64,000 nucleotides of DNA from Chondrilla cf. caribensis (lineage: Eukaryota > Porifera > Demospongiae > Chondrillida > Chondrillidae). This document shows positions 42,315 through 55,600 of this stretch, piece by piece; positions within the stretch are counted from its first letter, which is position 1; each line of letters begins with the position of its first letter. The stretch covers positions 1,755,789 through 1,819,788 of the forward strand of contig OZ026566.1 in assembly GCA_964020155.1 (NCBI GenBank). Direction: 5' to 3'. Made by a program: the position numbers and the translations under genes. The notes beneath the pieces were generated by a model that saw only the letters and a program-made list of their open reading frames with translations, did no database searches and was not told where the DNA came from.

Positions 42315-42906
42315 AAAAATGTAATGACACTGTACACAATGCTTCATACGTCTTGAAAATTGTGCGTGTGTTATCACAGATACTACAACAAGTGTAATTG
42401 TTATAATTTCGTAATGTAGAAAAGGTGATTTGGAAAAAAATGCTAAGTTTGATGTGTAGATTGATATCCTCAAATGAGTCGAGACTCTCGTGTCTTGTGA
42501 ATTCTACAAGATAGAGACAACACAAGCATTACTGTACAATGATCAGACTTGGTGAGATATGCTTGTTAAGATAAACAGACAATGCACAGCAATGTTAGTG
42601 GGGTGAGCTCCTGGTTGTCCCACACCTTTTGTATGTGTTGTATGATTGCACATGGGGTAGTCTTGCATAACAAAACACTCACATCGGCTATGTGAGACTA
42701 TACAGTGCCAATAGGAGAGGAAAGGAAGACAGACTGATGAGCAGAGGGAGGCCTCGGGCTGACAGGATCAGGAATGGGGAACGGGTTTGATCATCAATCT
42801 CATAAAACATATTGTTGGTAGAGTTTGTGATCAGATAGAGAACAGATGGAGACTTCATGCCGGCTCAACAGAAAACATGTCATTTGTTAGGATTGATTAG
42901 ATTTAT

Positions 42907-43016
42907 ATTGTTATCATGTACACGTCCTCATAATTAATTGCAATTTCAAACATTGCACTTCACATTGAAATTAATTTCTGTTTATATACGTACAAAACCC
43001 AAGGATATCACAAGAT
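42907..43016. repeat. 110-bp direct repeat, copy 2
   Basis: Second copy of the repeat at 42205-42314, in the same orientation. Confidence 0.85.
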
Positions 43017-44990
43017 CACAAGTTCACAAGTTACACCCCAATGTCTGCATAATACTCGGTATATGCTGTTGCTACCATCCACTGTAATATTGGATTGTTA
43101 CAGATGTGCTGAGTTGACCATGTTTATCTTAATGTAGAATAATTGCTTATAATTGTGACCTAAGTACCAAGCGTCCTTGTATAGAATTAACAGATTCTAT
43201 CCCGTTTCATTGAATTGTGATTGCATTGGTGATGGGAAGTAGAGTCATTGGCAGTCTGGCCCGTTTACCCTCCTGCTAGTGCCTCATGGGAGAGACATAG
43301 GTTGCGGGTGCAAGAAATACAATACATCACATATATAACATCATTTCAAACAATCAGGCGCGATTACCCGGCCAAATGTGTTATCACCTGGTAAAGGTGG
43401 ACGTTAGCAATAATAGGGAAAGACCAATTAAAGCAACAAGCCTTTACGTTTGCTCTCAATAGCTGCACACAAAGGGAATCTTGAGGGTATTGTAAAGCAA
43501 AGGCACATTTTTTGGGTTTCTCATAGATCATGGAAAGGGAGTCTTTCCTGCATTAGTGATTTCCTTCAATGTTGTGCTGAATAACAGACCATACCTAGAT
43601 GGCGAGCTATAAATAGAAGTGAAGCTGGAAATACTCGAGTCAACCTCCAAAGACAATTACACTAGTAGGGTAACCTTATACTGTATACAGAACAATTTAT
43701 ACTGTAAGACAGTAATGCATACAATGCATAATATGTATGTACCTACAAATGGACTTATCGATAATTATAAGGATTATGAACTGTGTTGCATTTATATTTC
43801 CATAGAAGTGGAGACTTTCAGTCTTTAAATAGGCAAATAGTCTGTGTTCATTAACATTCCCAAAGACTGAAAGGTTTACATCTACCACAAGAACTTATGG
43901 ACAACTTGATAACTGGACACTTCTATCAGGACAGCTCGAGGTGCCCTTGAACTGTTTTTGTGTAGGTTTATCTAGACATGATTGATAGTGTGAAGTTTTG
44001 CCTGTATTCAGTGACAGTGATGTTTTCTGTCACTGCTCGGACGTGAAACGTCGAGACTGTAACCTGAGACGCATAACAGAAATGAGATATGATGACATTG
44101 GCTGGCATTTCCCCTTACGGCTCTGGAACAACAGTATTCACTTTTCAGACTACATCATAACTATCTGCATCAACATTATGGTAAATGAACAAGTATCATG
44201 AGTTCAGTGTACAACTTTAGCAACTCTACCAGTGTGTAAAAAATGTGAGATAAATATAGGTGGGTTAGTAGCTTCACTGCTTATGATGCTGGATGTGGCA
44301 ATATCCAATATCTTTACATCCCATCCCGGCAGCAAGGCTAAGTATCAGTGGTAAGCTTGAATTCCGCCTAAGTTTCCACATAAAACAGCAATTCCGTCTC
44401 TCTCACGAGAGGTATTTGCACCGTTTAGATTGTTCAACGTGTGTTCCCCAGCCACACCCAAATATGTAATCACTCGGTTCTGAATTCTTATCTAAAATAA
44501 ACCACTTGGTGCGAATGGCAACATACGTATGCATCATAACTTCAATGCAACTGCTCAAGACATTGTTGATGGCAGCAAAGCATGAATTTTATCATCATTA
44601 ACTTCGATGATGGATGGTGTTTCCATGTTCAGGAAAAAAGTTACAAAAATCTCACGAGGTAAACCATTTATTGACCTTTATTCACTACTATATAGTGGCC
44701 TCGGTCGTAACAATCCAACAACAACATACCATATACGTTTGTGACATGAAATAGACACTGAAACAGAACAAATGGTAGAACATGCAACAGTTGAAGGTAT
44801 AGTGGGTGATAGTACATAAGTGGGTATGAAGATAATCCAGGTGCACAGCTGCTGACTAAGGTGAAGCTAACTTATCAAATCAGCTACTTAATACTGTTAG
44901 AAATTCAGAGCAAATCCCAAAATAAAATTACTATAATCATTCCAGAGAAATCGTGCAGTGAATGAGATCTTATGTCTTGCAAACGACATA

Positions 44991-45035
44991 ATTCTGAAAT
45001 TGAAAGCATATTAAATATGCTTTCACTTTCAGAAT
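44991..45035. repeat. 20-bp-arm hairpin
   Basis: ATTCTGAAATTGAAAGCATA, loop TTAAA, then its reverse complement with one mismatch. It could be a tiny MITE core or a structured RNA. No coding context. Confidence 0.8.
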
Positions 45036-45305
45036 TATCACTTGTGTTAAAGCAAAAATGAACAATTTTGAATCTCAGAATAATGTTATTCCGGGAAAGG
45101 TTACATACATACGTGGAAACTATTACAGAATATCGTAGCCCCGGAACTTGTACATAGTGAATGACTTCCCATCATGAACATGTACCATACAGACATACAT
45201 CATTGAGCTAATACTTTCATACGTATCGCTTCAGTACACAATACAGTAAGCCTCTATGTATGCTATCAGAACACATGTACATAAAACTGATACAACATTA
45301 GCTAC

Positions 45306-48300
45306 TCACACTATTTCTTTAGGTGCCAACATCCACCCACTCCAATCCAGAAGTAATGATAAATCCGAAGGTCCTTGAGGAGCTATGTCATTGGAATCTA
45401 GAAACTTACCAATTCGTTTTAACTCTGCCTTGTGTCTATGGTCTCCAAAGTCCTCGTAAAGAAGAGAAGGGTCTTGAATGTCTGTCCACGATAAACTACT
45501 ACCAGGTCTCTTAGTTGGTTCGACTTTCAATTTGGACAAAACAGATGATTCCTCACTATCGATGGGTTCAACCTACACACAAAAGTTGAAAGTCAATACA
45601 AAATGTCTACAGAGAGAGTATTACACATGGTTTTGTTGCAACACTCGTACTTCTCTTTCTTCTCCAATCCATCCCTTTTTACAATTCAGTGTAGCTGCAC
45701 TGATAACTTTGGATGGAGTTTCAAGTTTCTTAGCTTCGTCCAGTAACTCGACACTACTACTTCTGGGTTTAGTGAGAGCATCTGTACGGTCTCTCCGCTG
45801 GATGAAAGGTGACCGAGATCTATGGCCTACAGAGTTATGTTGGAACACCCCAGGGCTGTCCACAGTACTAGATTGGGAACTGCTTCGCCCCTTGTCATCA
45901 TGCTTGTGTGTTGAAGAATACCTCTTCGAAAAATGTCTCCTAAAGCGTCGCAAGGATCCTAAAATAAACGAACCGCTTCTATTTCTTGTAACTGCGAGAC
46001 TATCGGAGAGCTGAGCAACATGAGTCAGTGTCTCAAACATTTCTTCCTGCTTTTTCAATTCGCGGTATATTAAAGCCAACTGCAAAGTTAAGTAAATATT
46101 ATGGTCTTGCAATTCCTTCTGGATATGTTCACAGATAAACAAACACATACCTCTTGCCAAAGGTCACAAGCTTCAGCAAGTTCTCCTTTGTATTCCAAAG
46201 TTCTTGCCACGTTAGTAAGAGCAAGTGTCTGACCAACCTTATCATCTGTTGTCTTCATTATTTCAAGATACTACGTACATGTAGTTCGGGAATGAATAGA
46301 TACACTGAATATGCTACATCAGTATAACACAAACATCTATATGAGTACTCCACACACATCTACAAATGTAAATGCTCCACATACATCTACAAGTGTGATT
46401 GCTGCACATCTACATGGTCATTGGATGTTGCAAATTACCTTTCTGTGGTATTCTAGAGCTTTGTCCAAATTACCCAACACTTCGTAATTAGTCCCCAGGT
46501 TGGAGCATATAATGGCCTCTCCAATGCTATCTTTCACTTCGTGTGCAGTCTCCAATGCCTGCATGCCACAGCAAGAGAAGGCAGATGAATACAGACAACA
46601 ACCACCCCCAACAAGACGGATGCCTAAACTGACTCTATAGTAGCATTCTTCGGCACGTTGTATCTCAACAATTGCTCGTAGGCAGTTGCCCATGCTGCAA
46701 TACATTCGTCCCTCTGTTCCCTTGTCCTTCTCTTCAATAGCTATTGAAAGACACTGTGGGAAGTGGCCATAAATTAACAATACATTCCATTTTACTTCAA
46801 CAATAAAGTAACTATTTTGGAAATACGTAAATTCAAGAGACTTGGAGCCTGCACTAAGCCTAGGAAGTCTATTAAATCTGGTAACAATGGTGCTAATATA
46901 TGCACCAATGTATTGCAGAATATTGCACCCTGCTCAGCAAATGTACATACTTATGCATAAAAATATTAATACACAGTAGCATCTCATTATAAAGAACCTC
47001 AGGTGATACCGAGGAGAGCGAGACTTCACTGTAATCAATTAAGATGTGTAGGGAATAATACGTACGTATGACCTGGGACGAGCAGTTATGTTTGCTATGA
47101 GGCCTACATTATAAGAGTTCTGTACAATGGGAGTTCAGTGTAATATAAATACTATGCAATGAACACACACACGCTTCAAATACAATGATATAGAGTGTCC
47201 ATTGACAATGAAGAGTGATTGTGTATAATGTAATTACTCTTCGCTCACTTGTTGGTAATAGTCCATGGCTTTGTCGTGGTCCTTCAACAGTTCAAAAGCC
47301 TGTCCCAAGAATAGCAGTGCTTTCTCTTGTGTAAATCTGAAGGACACGATTATAATATGATGGGTGTGACAGAATCTATTACAATCCATAACCTATCAAT
47401 TACACACGAAGTAATGTGATAAAAACCGGTTTAATTTAATAACAAACAGCACTAAGGAAGCACATAAAAATCACCTGGTGACATAACCGTGGAATTATTC
47501 TATGATGAAAGCATCTACTACTACAATTGTGTACTGCATTGGTAATTCACAAGTGCATGAACTATTGACAAGTAAAATCTCATGATAAACACCTACGCAT
47601 CATTATAGTGGCTTCGTTGTTGGAAAAATATCATAATTATATTACATATAAGATATATTTTATTACATCTCATTATATCGCCTTAGCCTATGTACTATCA
47701 CATTAATGGTAAAGAAGTAATAATACGAGGATATATAACAAACTTGGATGTACTAGATCACTGCCATAATATGTATTCCATACCTCTGTCCATGCTTTAA
47801 GTGTGACTCCAAGTTTTGGATAGACTGTTCGAAGTGGTCTTTAGCTACGGGAGTGTTGTCTATTTTGCCAGTGAGACCCAGAGCCAAACGTCCAAGAAGA
47901 AGGTGGATCTCTCCCAGGTTAAACTGAGCCTTCTGAACCGCTATAGAGTCGACCGAGTCCTTTGCGAGACTTAGCTGCATCTTGAAGCAAACGAAAGCTT
48001 TCGACAGACGTCCCAGCTTCCTGTAAACAATACCCAAGTTACAATAGGCCTGAGATTGGCCTTTGAGGTCTTCGCATTGTATAGATATGGCCAAGTCGTG
48101 TGTGTGACAAACAGCTGCCTTCTCATAGTCACCACAGCTATAGTGGCATCTTCCTAACAGACTCCATAAAATGCTGAGCAACTGGTAATCCTCAGTACCT
48201 ACCATCACAGCATTTTCCAATACGGGCGTAGCCTCCGAGTATTTCCCGTTGCGAATCAATTTCTCACCGTCGAGCGCCAAACTACGGCAGGTAGCTGATG

Positions 48301-48406
48301 GCTTCGATTCTACCAATTCCGTATTGGAGTTGACATCCGTCGACTTTTCGTTTTGATCTGACGAAGACGGCTTCTTCTCCTGGTCCAAAACCTTAGTCGA
48401 ATCCAT
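45306..48406 (-). CDS. TPR-repeat protein resembling GPSM/LGN N-terminus
   Basis: Seven exons join in frame: 47784-48406, 47249-47336, 46634-46753, 46439-46558, 46151-46270, 45651-46079 and 45306-45572 (588 residues). After an acidic N-terminus come about seven TPRs, the first reading ALDGEKLIRNGKYSEATPVL then MVGTEDYQLLSILWSLLG, close to the start of GPSM1/GPSM2 (AGS3/LGN/Pins), adaptors of spindle orientation. Later repeats include QAYCNLGIVYRKLGR, FLGQAFELLKDHDKAMDYY and CSNLGTNYEVLGNLDKALEY. The C-terminal third is Ser/Arg-rich and I see no GoLoco motif, so it is not a plain LGN orthologue. A donor-like GTAAGT at 45409-45404 could extend the gene beyond the present stop. A 75-base intron between exons 3 and 4 (46559-46633) is open in frame. 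Confidence 0.78.
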
Positions 48407-49661
48407 AACAGATACGTCGATGGGTAAGAACCTACGTTACACTATACCAATTCTAACTAGTCCTGAGAACGTATAAGGTGTGGGCAGTCCTCTAGTGATG
48501 GCTCGCCTCCCACGGCATTTGTTGACCGCTGCTTGATTATCTTTATCTTGTAGCAGTAGTGACATCACATCGGTATACAGTACGTATTATTATTGCACCT
48601 TACCGATAATTACATCATTGACTAACGACCCATAGCCATGGAGAAAAGGACTCGTGGCAAAAGGGACTGTTGCAGTTCCGGATGTCATTCCAGACTGTAG
48701 CATGGTTGTTATCAATGAATGAAAACACCCATACTTGCAATACAAACTTCCCTTGCTGATACAGTTACATGGCCCACACGGCCCACACAATTGTACTAGC
48801 TGTATAGGTGACATGCATGAATTGTTGCACATCTGCTGCAATTATATTATGCATGTAAATTCGTGACGAATCACTACATTCCTTTAAAGGTTGATTCACA
48901 TGCATGCACCTCTGTGTCACCAACAGTAACAATAACAGGATTTGTACTTTGCAACAGTATATTATATTTTGATAACAAGGTTCTTGTAATATGTTCTGTG
49001 GTGTTAAAGTTAATAGCATTCAGCTCTTGTGAAGGGGCCAATGAAATTGGTCACAGTGTACTGGCCGTAAGAAATTAATAATAATTTTATGCATAATAAT
49101 ATGATTATGAACAAATTGGATTCTCATGCAGTTGCTGTATTATATTAAGACCAGAGACAGTACGTACGTGCACATGATTACATTGCAGCTTAATTAATTG
49201 CAGAAGAGAAAGCTTTAATTGTAGAATCGATGCTTGCATATAATTACAAAATATTATATGTATCTGGCTGTTCTCAGGTATGGGACCTATAGTATATATA
49301 TACAGCTAGGCATAATAAAATTGTCTAGCTATATTATTATAGAAGAAAACCTCTCCCATATATTAAATTCCATATAATATATTACATAGTTGTACAATAA
49401 TAATATCATACCAACAGTAATTATATACAATTATGTTTCGAGTATTCTATACGTAGGTTTTTATATCATGCAATTATACGTATGTATATTCGCAGTATAA
49501 TAACAATTATGTAACTTCCATTGTAATATTATACAAATTTAATGTACAATTCGTACAACACACATGTAATGGGGAGTTTAGTGTACTGTACTGTGCTAAA
49601 CATTTTAATTGAGGGACTCTCACACAAGTGACATACTTCAACAAATAATTGTTACCAGGAA
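48407..49661. other. Spacer between TPR gene and SFI1, no gene seen
   Basis: Upstream region of the TPR gene, then AT-rich DNA up to the SFI1 stop codon. No exon was recognised. Confidence 0.5.
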
Positions 49662-52600
49662 TCATTTCAAGGAATTTAAAGTAACATTCAAGTTCCACAT
49701 TTTCTGCTCTGCTATGGGTTCATAGGTAGCAACTAAGGAAGTCAGGTCCTGTAGCTGCTGCTGTACCTACAGGGAAATATTATGATCGAAATACACTTGC
49801 AACAAAATGTTAAGTTAAACGAGGGATAGTCCCATATACGCAGTACCTCTATTATTACGTCCTCTTTCTACAGCTAATATGTATGGCACACAACCTTGTA
49901 CTGTATAAACATGGTATACGTAGTGGATTCCTAGTATGGTATATCCTTTACAGCAAATGTCTTCACATAACAATTGGATGAGCTCAGTCATGACTCAAGT
50001 ATTGCACGGAAATTGCTCTGATGTAACAAATTCCTGCTCAAGACAGGATAACATATGGTTTACCTCAGAATTTCTAGTTTGTTATATAAGATGGCTTAAC
50101 AGTTGTCAGCAGGATATGTAGTACAAAAACAACTGCAAACACCCTGTAATACTTGTGTACTTGATAAGTGAAAGTAAATAATCGCCACAATTTAATACTT
50201 ACTTGCACAATGTCGGTAGTAGAGCGGTGTCCACTGTCAGAAAGAAGTGTAGTGAGCTGTTCCCTGCAAGAGCTGAATCAACAAATAGACAATAAGTTGG
50301 TTAGCAGCTATGGTGGTATCAATGGGCATACTTCAATTTTGACTTCATCATGTAAAAATGGAGTAAAAATTGCTTAGTATCCATCACTTTCTCCAGTATC
50401 TCCTGTTCCTTTAAAGAGGATGGATGTCCCCTTGAAATAGGGCCTGGTGTTACTTCCTTGTGGTTTCCAGGGAGCTCATCCTCCTTGTCGGACAGTTTAG
50501 AAAATGTAAAAATGCTTGTTCCACTTTCACGGATGAGTGGGTGTGAGGTCCGTGCCCCTTCCTTCAGTTGTGAGGTTAGTGTCCCTTCCTTCAGTTGTGA
50601 GGTTTGTACCCCTTCCTTCAGTTGTGAGGTTAGTGTCCCTTCCTTCAGTTGTGAGGTCTGCGTACCATCCTTCAAGAAATCCGGTATTTTCGGTACGCGC
50701 CTAGGGATTGAGCGGGATTTGTTGTCACTGAAAGTGACTGCAATAAACGGACGAATATCACCTACAATGAACAAGGATGATCACATACTGTATCTGCTAA
50801 CAAATCAATGTTGAGTATAGACACTATGAACTTACATGAACAACCTTTGTCCAAAGCTTGTTTTTTCCATTGATGAAAACAATGCTTCAATGTGAAAGTA
50901 TTATTGGCTTCAATCAGCTTAAATTCCTACATGCAAATAGTGACATTTGTACATGAACACAAGAAGACATCAAACAAATGTTGAGAGAAAACCTGTTCCT
51001 CCCTCTGATCTTGCTCATCAGCTGTTTTTTCGGTGCTCTACAAAAGATTATAATGGTGTATTTCAGCCGTTCTAATGTATTCAATGTACACATTGTATAC
51101 CTGAAACCAAGCAAACACTCCAATCTTCAGCAACCTTTGCCTGTACTCCAGTAAAGCACTGCTGTAGCGGCTACGTTTCCTCCTCTTGTAGCTGACATAC
51201 ACTAGCCAAGAGCTAAAGCACTATTTAGAATGGAAGCAATGTGAGATCCAGTTGATCTGTTAGTAAGTAAGTAACATGCTGCTGAAGTGTGCACATGTAC
51301 AGACTTTTGTTTTCAGCTTTACATTCCAGTGCCAAAGAGCAATGATTGTTTTCCTATTCTCTCTCTGAGAATCGGCATACTATGGGTAAAGAAGAGAAAA
51401 CATTTACAAAGTCTTAGAAAAGGACATATGTATGTATGTAAGTAAGTGTCCTTATTCTACGCTGAGCCTTCACAGAAGAAGCTTCCCATGCAGCCACACA
51501 AAAATAACAGCGTACATAAAGTACCAGCACCAGAAGTTTACATGAATACAGGCAGTAAACACACATTCGGGAGTCTTGCCTGCTTCAGGTACATAGATAC
51601 ATGACCTCATACTTATACGATAATTACTCACATGAAAGTACTAATGTGTTCAAATACCTGCAGTTTCCAGGTGGAGTAGAACAGTGCCAGCAGTCGTCTG
51701 TTAAAAAACCAGTTACTGAGACGGAAAAGAACCTAAAATCAGATGTAGAGACACAGGTGTAGTGTAGATACTGATATGGGTGCATATGGTCAGTAATATA
51801 CACTACTAAAAGTGTCATCTCCATGCATGTGACATTGGTAAATTGAACAGTGTTTATGTATGTTACTAAGGTACGTATGTAAACTAGTATTTCCTATTAG
51901 CAAATATTGACTTTTGCTGCTATAACAACAAATGGGTATGGGAATTGCTAGGTTAAGCACTATTCATAACAAAACAGATGTCTTAAATGCTTCCACTACA
52001 TAGCATTATACATTTGACATAATACAGAGCTTGGTTCAACAGGCTGCTGTAATGAGGCCTGTGTGTTTAGTGAATGACAGGCCATTATTGTTAGATAATA
52101 TGGTTTTTACATACTCACTTACCATCTTATGCTGACAGAGGGTATGATACTTCACCCAGCCTTGTAGACACTTTTTCTGAATGAGTACACTACAGAGCTC
52201 ATCAGCCTTTTGTACACTCTCCTTGTGGTACAAACACTGAATAGTGGCAGATCTCCAAGTTTGAAATGCATTCTCCAATTTGACTTTGTAATTTGTAGAA
52301 AAGGATGTATGTAGCTCACAATAATACTGAACTTGGCATTATCCCCCATCAACACACAGGGGCAATGCACCTTACTTCTGTCAAGAGAAACACATGCTAA
52401 GTCATACATCTGTTCTTCCTCCTCGCTGATGTGAACAGCTTCCAAGAATTTTACATACCAAGCTTGGAAGTACTGCCGTAGAAGTCAATGATGACCTGTA
52501 AGTACACAGGACACTTGTGATATCTGTCAGCTTATGTACCTTTTGCTGTACTCTGACATTAAAATGAACAGCTGCTAAATGACCCCAAATTCGAATTTGC

Positions 52601-55600
52601 TTTAAATATTGCACACTTTCTTTCCACAAATGAAATGCTTGCCTTAATGTCAATGAAAATGAATATCAGGATCACCTCATGATATCACATACACATTTCC
52701 TCCTTACTTCAATAACGTGCAGTGATAATGATCCAGTGCCAGTGAGCATCTTCTCCTATCATCCTTCTTTCCCAAATGATAGCCCTAGCCACCAAGATAA
52801 AACCTCCTGTAGGTATAGGATGTACATTTTCATTGCAAGAGTACACCTCTACTGACCTTCCAGCTCATGTAAACAGTGCTGAGTAGCTTCTTCATGTACT
52901 GCTTGTGTAAACACAATTCTCTTGTATGAAGTTCAGTCTGTGAGGCTACACACTACATGTACGTAGGTTGAAACAAACGCTTGAAAGAATAAATTTGTTC
53001 ACTTATCTGAAGGAGAAATGTATGTAGCTTGTCTAACATTCCAAGTTGCTATATGTATGCATTCCAATAATTACGTTGTCACCCTTATTTGTAGCTGACA
53101 GCATAGATACTGTATACAGTATCTATGCTGACAGACACACAGACTGGTAAATATATACCCAGCTTGTGTACAACTTAGGACACCACTTACTGTTTACCTT
53201 TCTACTAGTACTGTTTATCTAGCAGCTGCAAGATACTAATCCATCAAATTTTGATGGGTGAGAACATCCCATATCATATTACATTGAGACCCTGTGAGGT
53301 AAATTCCAAAATGTTCTACTCTGTGATGGTTGTTGTAAATCATCTACAATGGCATAACACTACTCCTGTCCAGGTTTTTCTAATGTAATACACGTAAAGA
53401 ACCCCCCACTGTGCAGAGACTACATAAAGTATTGAACTACATACTATTGCATAAACACACAAATACACAACAATCTGACCAAAATTTCAACATTAACTTT
53501 TTTGAGTAATGAGTACTACTGTTGAATATCACTCTCACAGAGATATCACCAGGTGCTCATTTCGAAAGGAGTATTTGCTCAACAAAAGGATCTCGCACAA
53601 GGAGTTGGAAGAAACACTATCTGAACACAAGAGTGCTTTGGAATCTGCTATAATGTAGTGTAGTTGCAATAGCCCTACTCAGGTATTAAATGCAGTAGGC
53701 AGTGCAAACCTCACCTCCCTCCATATGTGCCAGTAGTGGTCCAGATAGCAATGTCTGTGATACCCAATGGCTGAAACTTCGTGCTGCTTTCTGCATAAGA
53801 AATACCATGAAGCTAGAATCAATGATCAACTAGAGCCCCCGTTGCATAGGAGTGCAAAGCATAATGAGAAGTTAATGATTTCTACCACTCACAATAGGAG
53901 GGTTCTCTTCCACCGACTGATCCAAACCAAGAAAGCGTTTGATAATAGCTTGTGTAGGTTTCGTGCCTCTGTCTCAGACTGAGAATTAAAGGTAACCAAG
54001 TGGGTATAAAATATGTTTACGAATAACATAGATATGAACATGTCCAGTACATACGTATCTACATACATATATACAGAGTAACCTCTCTACTAAGGACACT
54101 TTGGGACATTTATGTCTCATTCACAAAGGTTTCCTCACTTGGAGGTTACTTAAATCACTACATTACCACACTTGGTCACAGAATGGTGTCCTTATTACAG
54201 AGATTTCATACTGTACATACGTATTTACCCAAATACTAAGCCACTGTGTACAGTAGGTACGTATGTATGTACATACGTATTTATTGATACATTTACTGGG
54301 ATATTATTCTAACATCCATTGTACCAATGAGAGTGATGTAAGGATAATGAAATAATCACTCAATCACACATTAGAATTAGCACACGCACACATGTATGTA
54401 CCTCCATCTGCCTATAGCGAATAGACTGCACAGTGCTCTGGTACCAGGATCTCATGACTCGTCTCTGCACTCCACACACATAGCAATCTATTGCCTAGAA
54501 ATTGCATACGATGAGCAATAAACCAGAGAGGTACATATATACATGTGTACAATGGAAGTGATATTGCATACCATGCTTTCCATCCGCCTTTCTTCTTGTT
54601 GACGTCTTACTTCACAGAACCATCCATAGTATCCCATAGCCATCAAAGTGTTGCTATGTCATTACCAGTATTGTGGATATTGTAGAAATTAGGATACATG
54701 AGGTGATGGAGGGTCCACAATACCTTCTAAATTGTACTGCAGACAGTTTCAAAGTGGATTCATACAACTTTTGAGAATGATATCTTTTCCACATATCAAA
54801 GTATCTACGTGTGTACATTGAGAATAAAAAGACACATGTACTGAGTTGCTTTTTCTCTCTAACCCAATTACTAACCTTGGAAGGGTCATTAGTTTGAATA
54901 GATAAAGTGCTTTCACTGTTTTAGCCTACAACAAATTCAACAGCGGATGTGTACATACGTGTGTTTGAGCATGTATTGTTTGTTGGACTAATCTACAAGT
55001 CTACTTGTGCGCCATTGGTGCTGAATCCTAAGGCCCCGAAGTCATTACCATCCATATGGATAGCACTTACCAAGAATGGTTTCTCTGCTCAAAAGTCTAC
55101 AAAACGTCATGTTGCTACTTAATACAGCAAATAATTATTAGGCTGACCTTTAATGTTATAGCTACCATATGATCTGTATTATTATACCATCTCGAATTCT
55201 GCCAAATCTTGGTACTGTTACAAAAATTGTCCTTACCTTTTTGACTTTGTTATCTTCAACATAGAAACACCATGCAGTGTAAGTAACCTTAGCAAGACTA
55301 AATCTGAATTGGATAAATGCAATTAAACACAGGCATGTACAGACACTGGTAGGACAGTGAAGTTGATTAGGAACCTGTAGTGTTGGTAGGCTAAGCTGGT
55401 TTTCACACTAAGCTTTTGCTCGTCCATAACATCAAATCTACAGGTCCACTCCTTCCAGCAATGCAAGAGTAGCTGAAGCATTGTTAGGACATGTGCACAG
55501 TACTTCAAGGGATATGAAGAGCCATCATAACAATGAAACACACTATTCTTTTTCTGTACGAATCTGCACGTAGCCTTTGTAGATGTTCAATGCGCCTTTG

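Larger units (their letters stand above)
41614..45305. other. Noncoding spacer with fragments of repeats
   Basis: 3.7 kb without a convincing exon. It holds the 110-bp direct repeat pair, a short coding-like scrap near 42715-42790 (Arg/Gly-rich on the plus strand, possibly a LINE tail), and the hairpin at 44991-45035. The rest is AT-rich. Confidence 0.55.

Noticed and set aside
42715..42790. Arg/Gly-rich coding scrap as a gene
   Set aside because: Very short, no splice sites that fit, and the composition matches tails of LINE proteins; not enough to call even a pseudogene.
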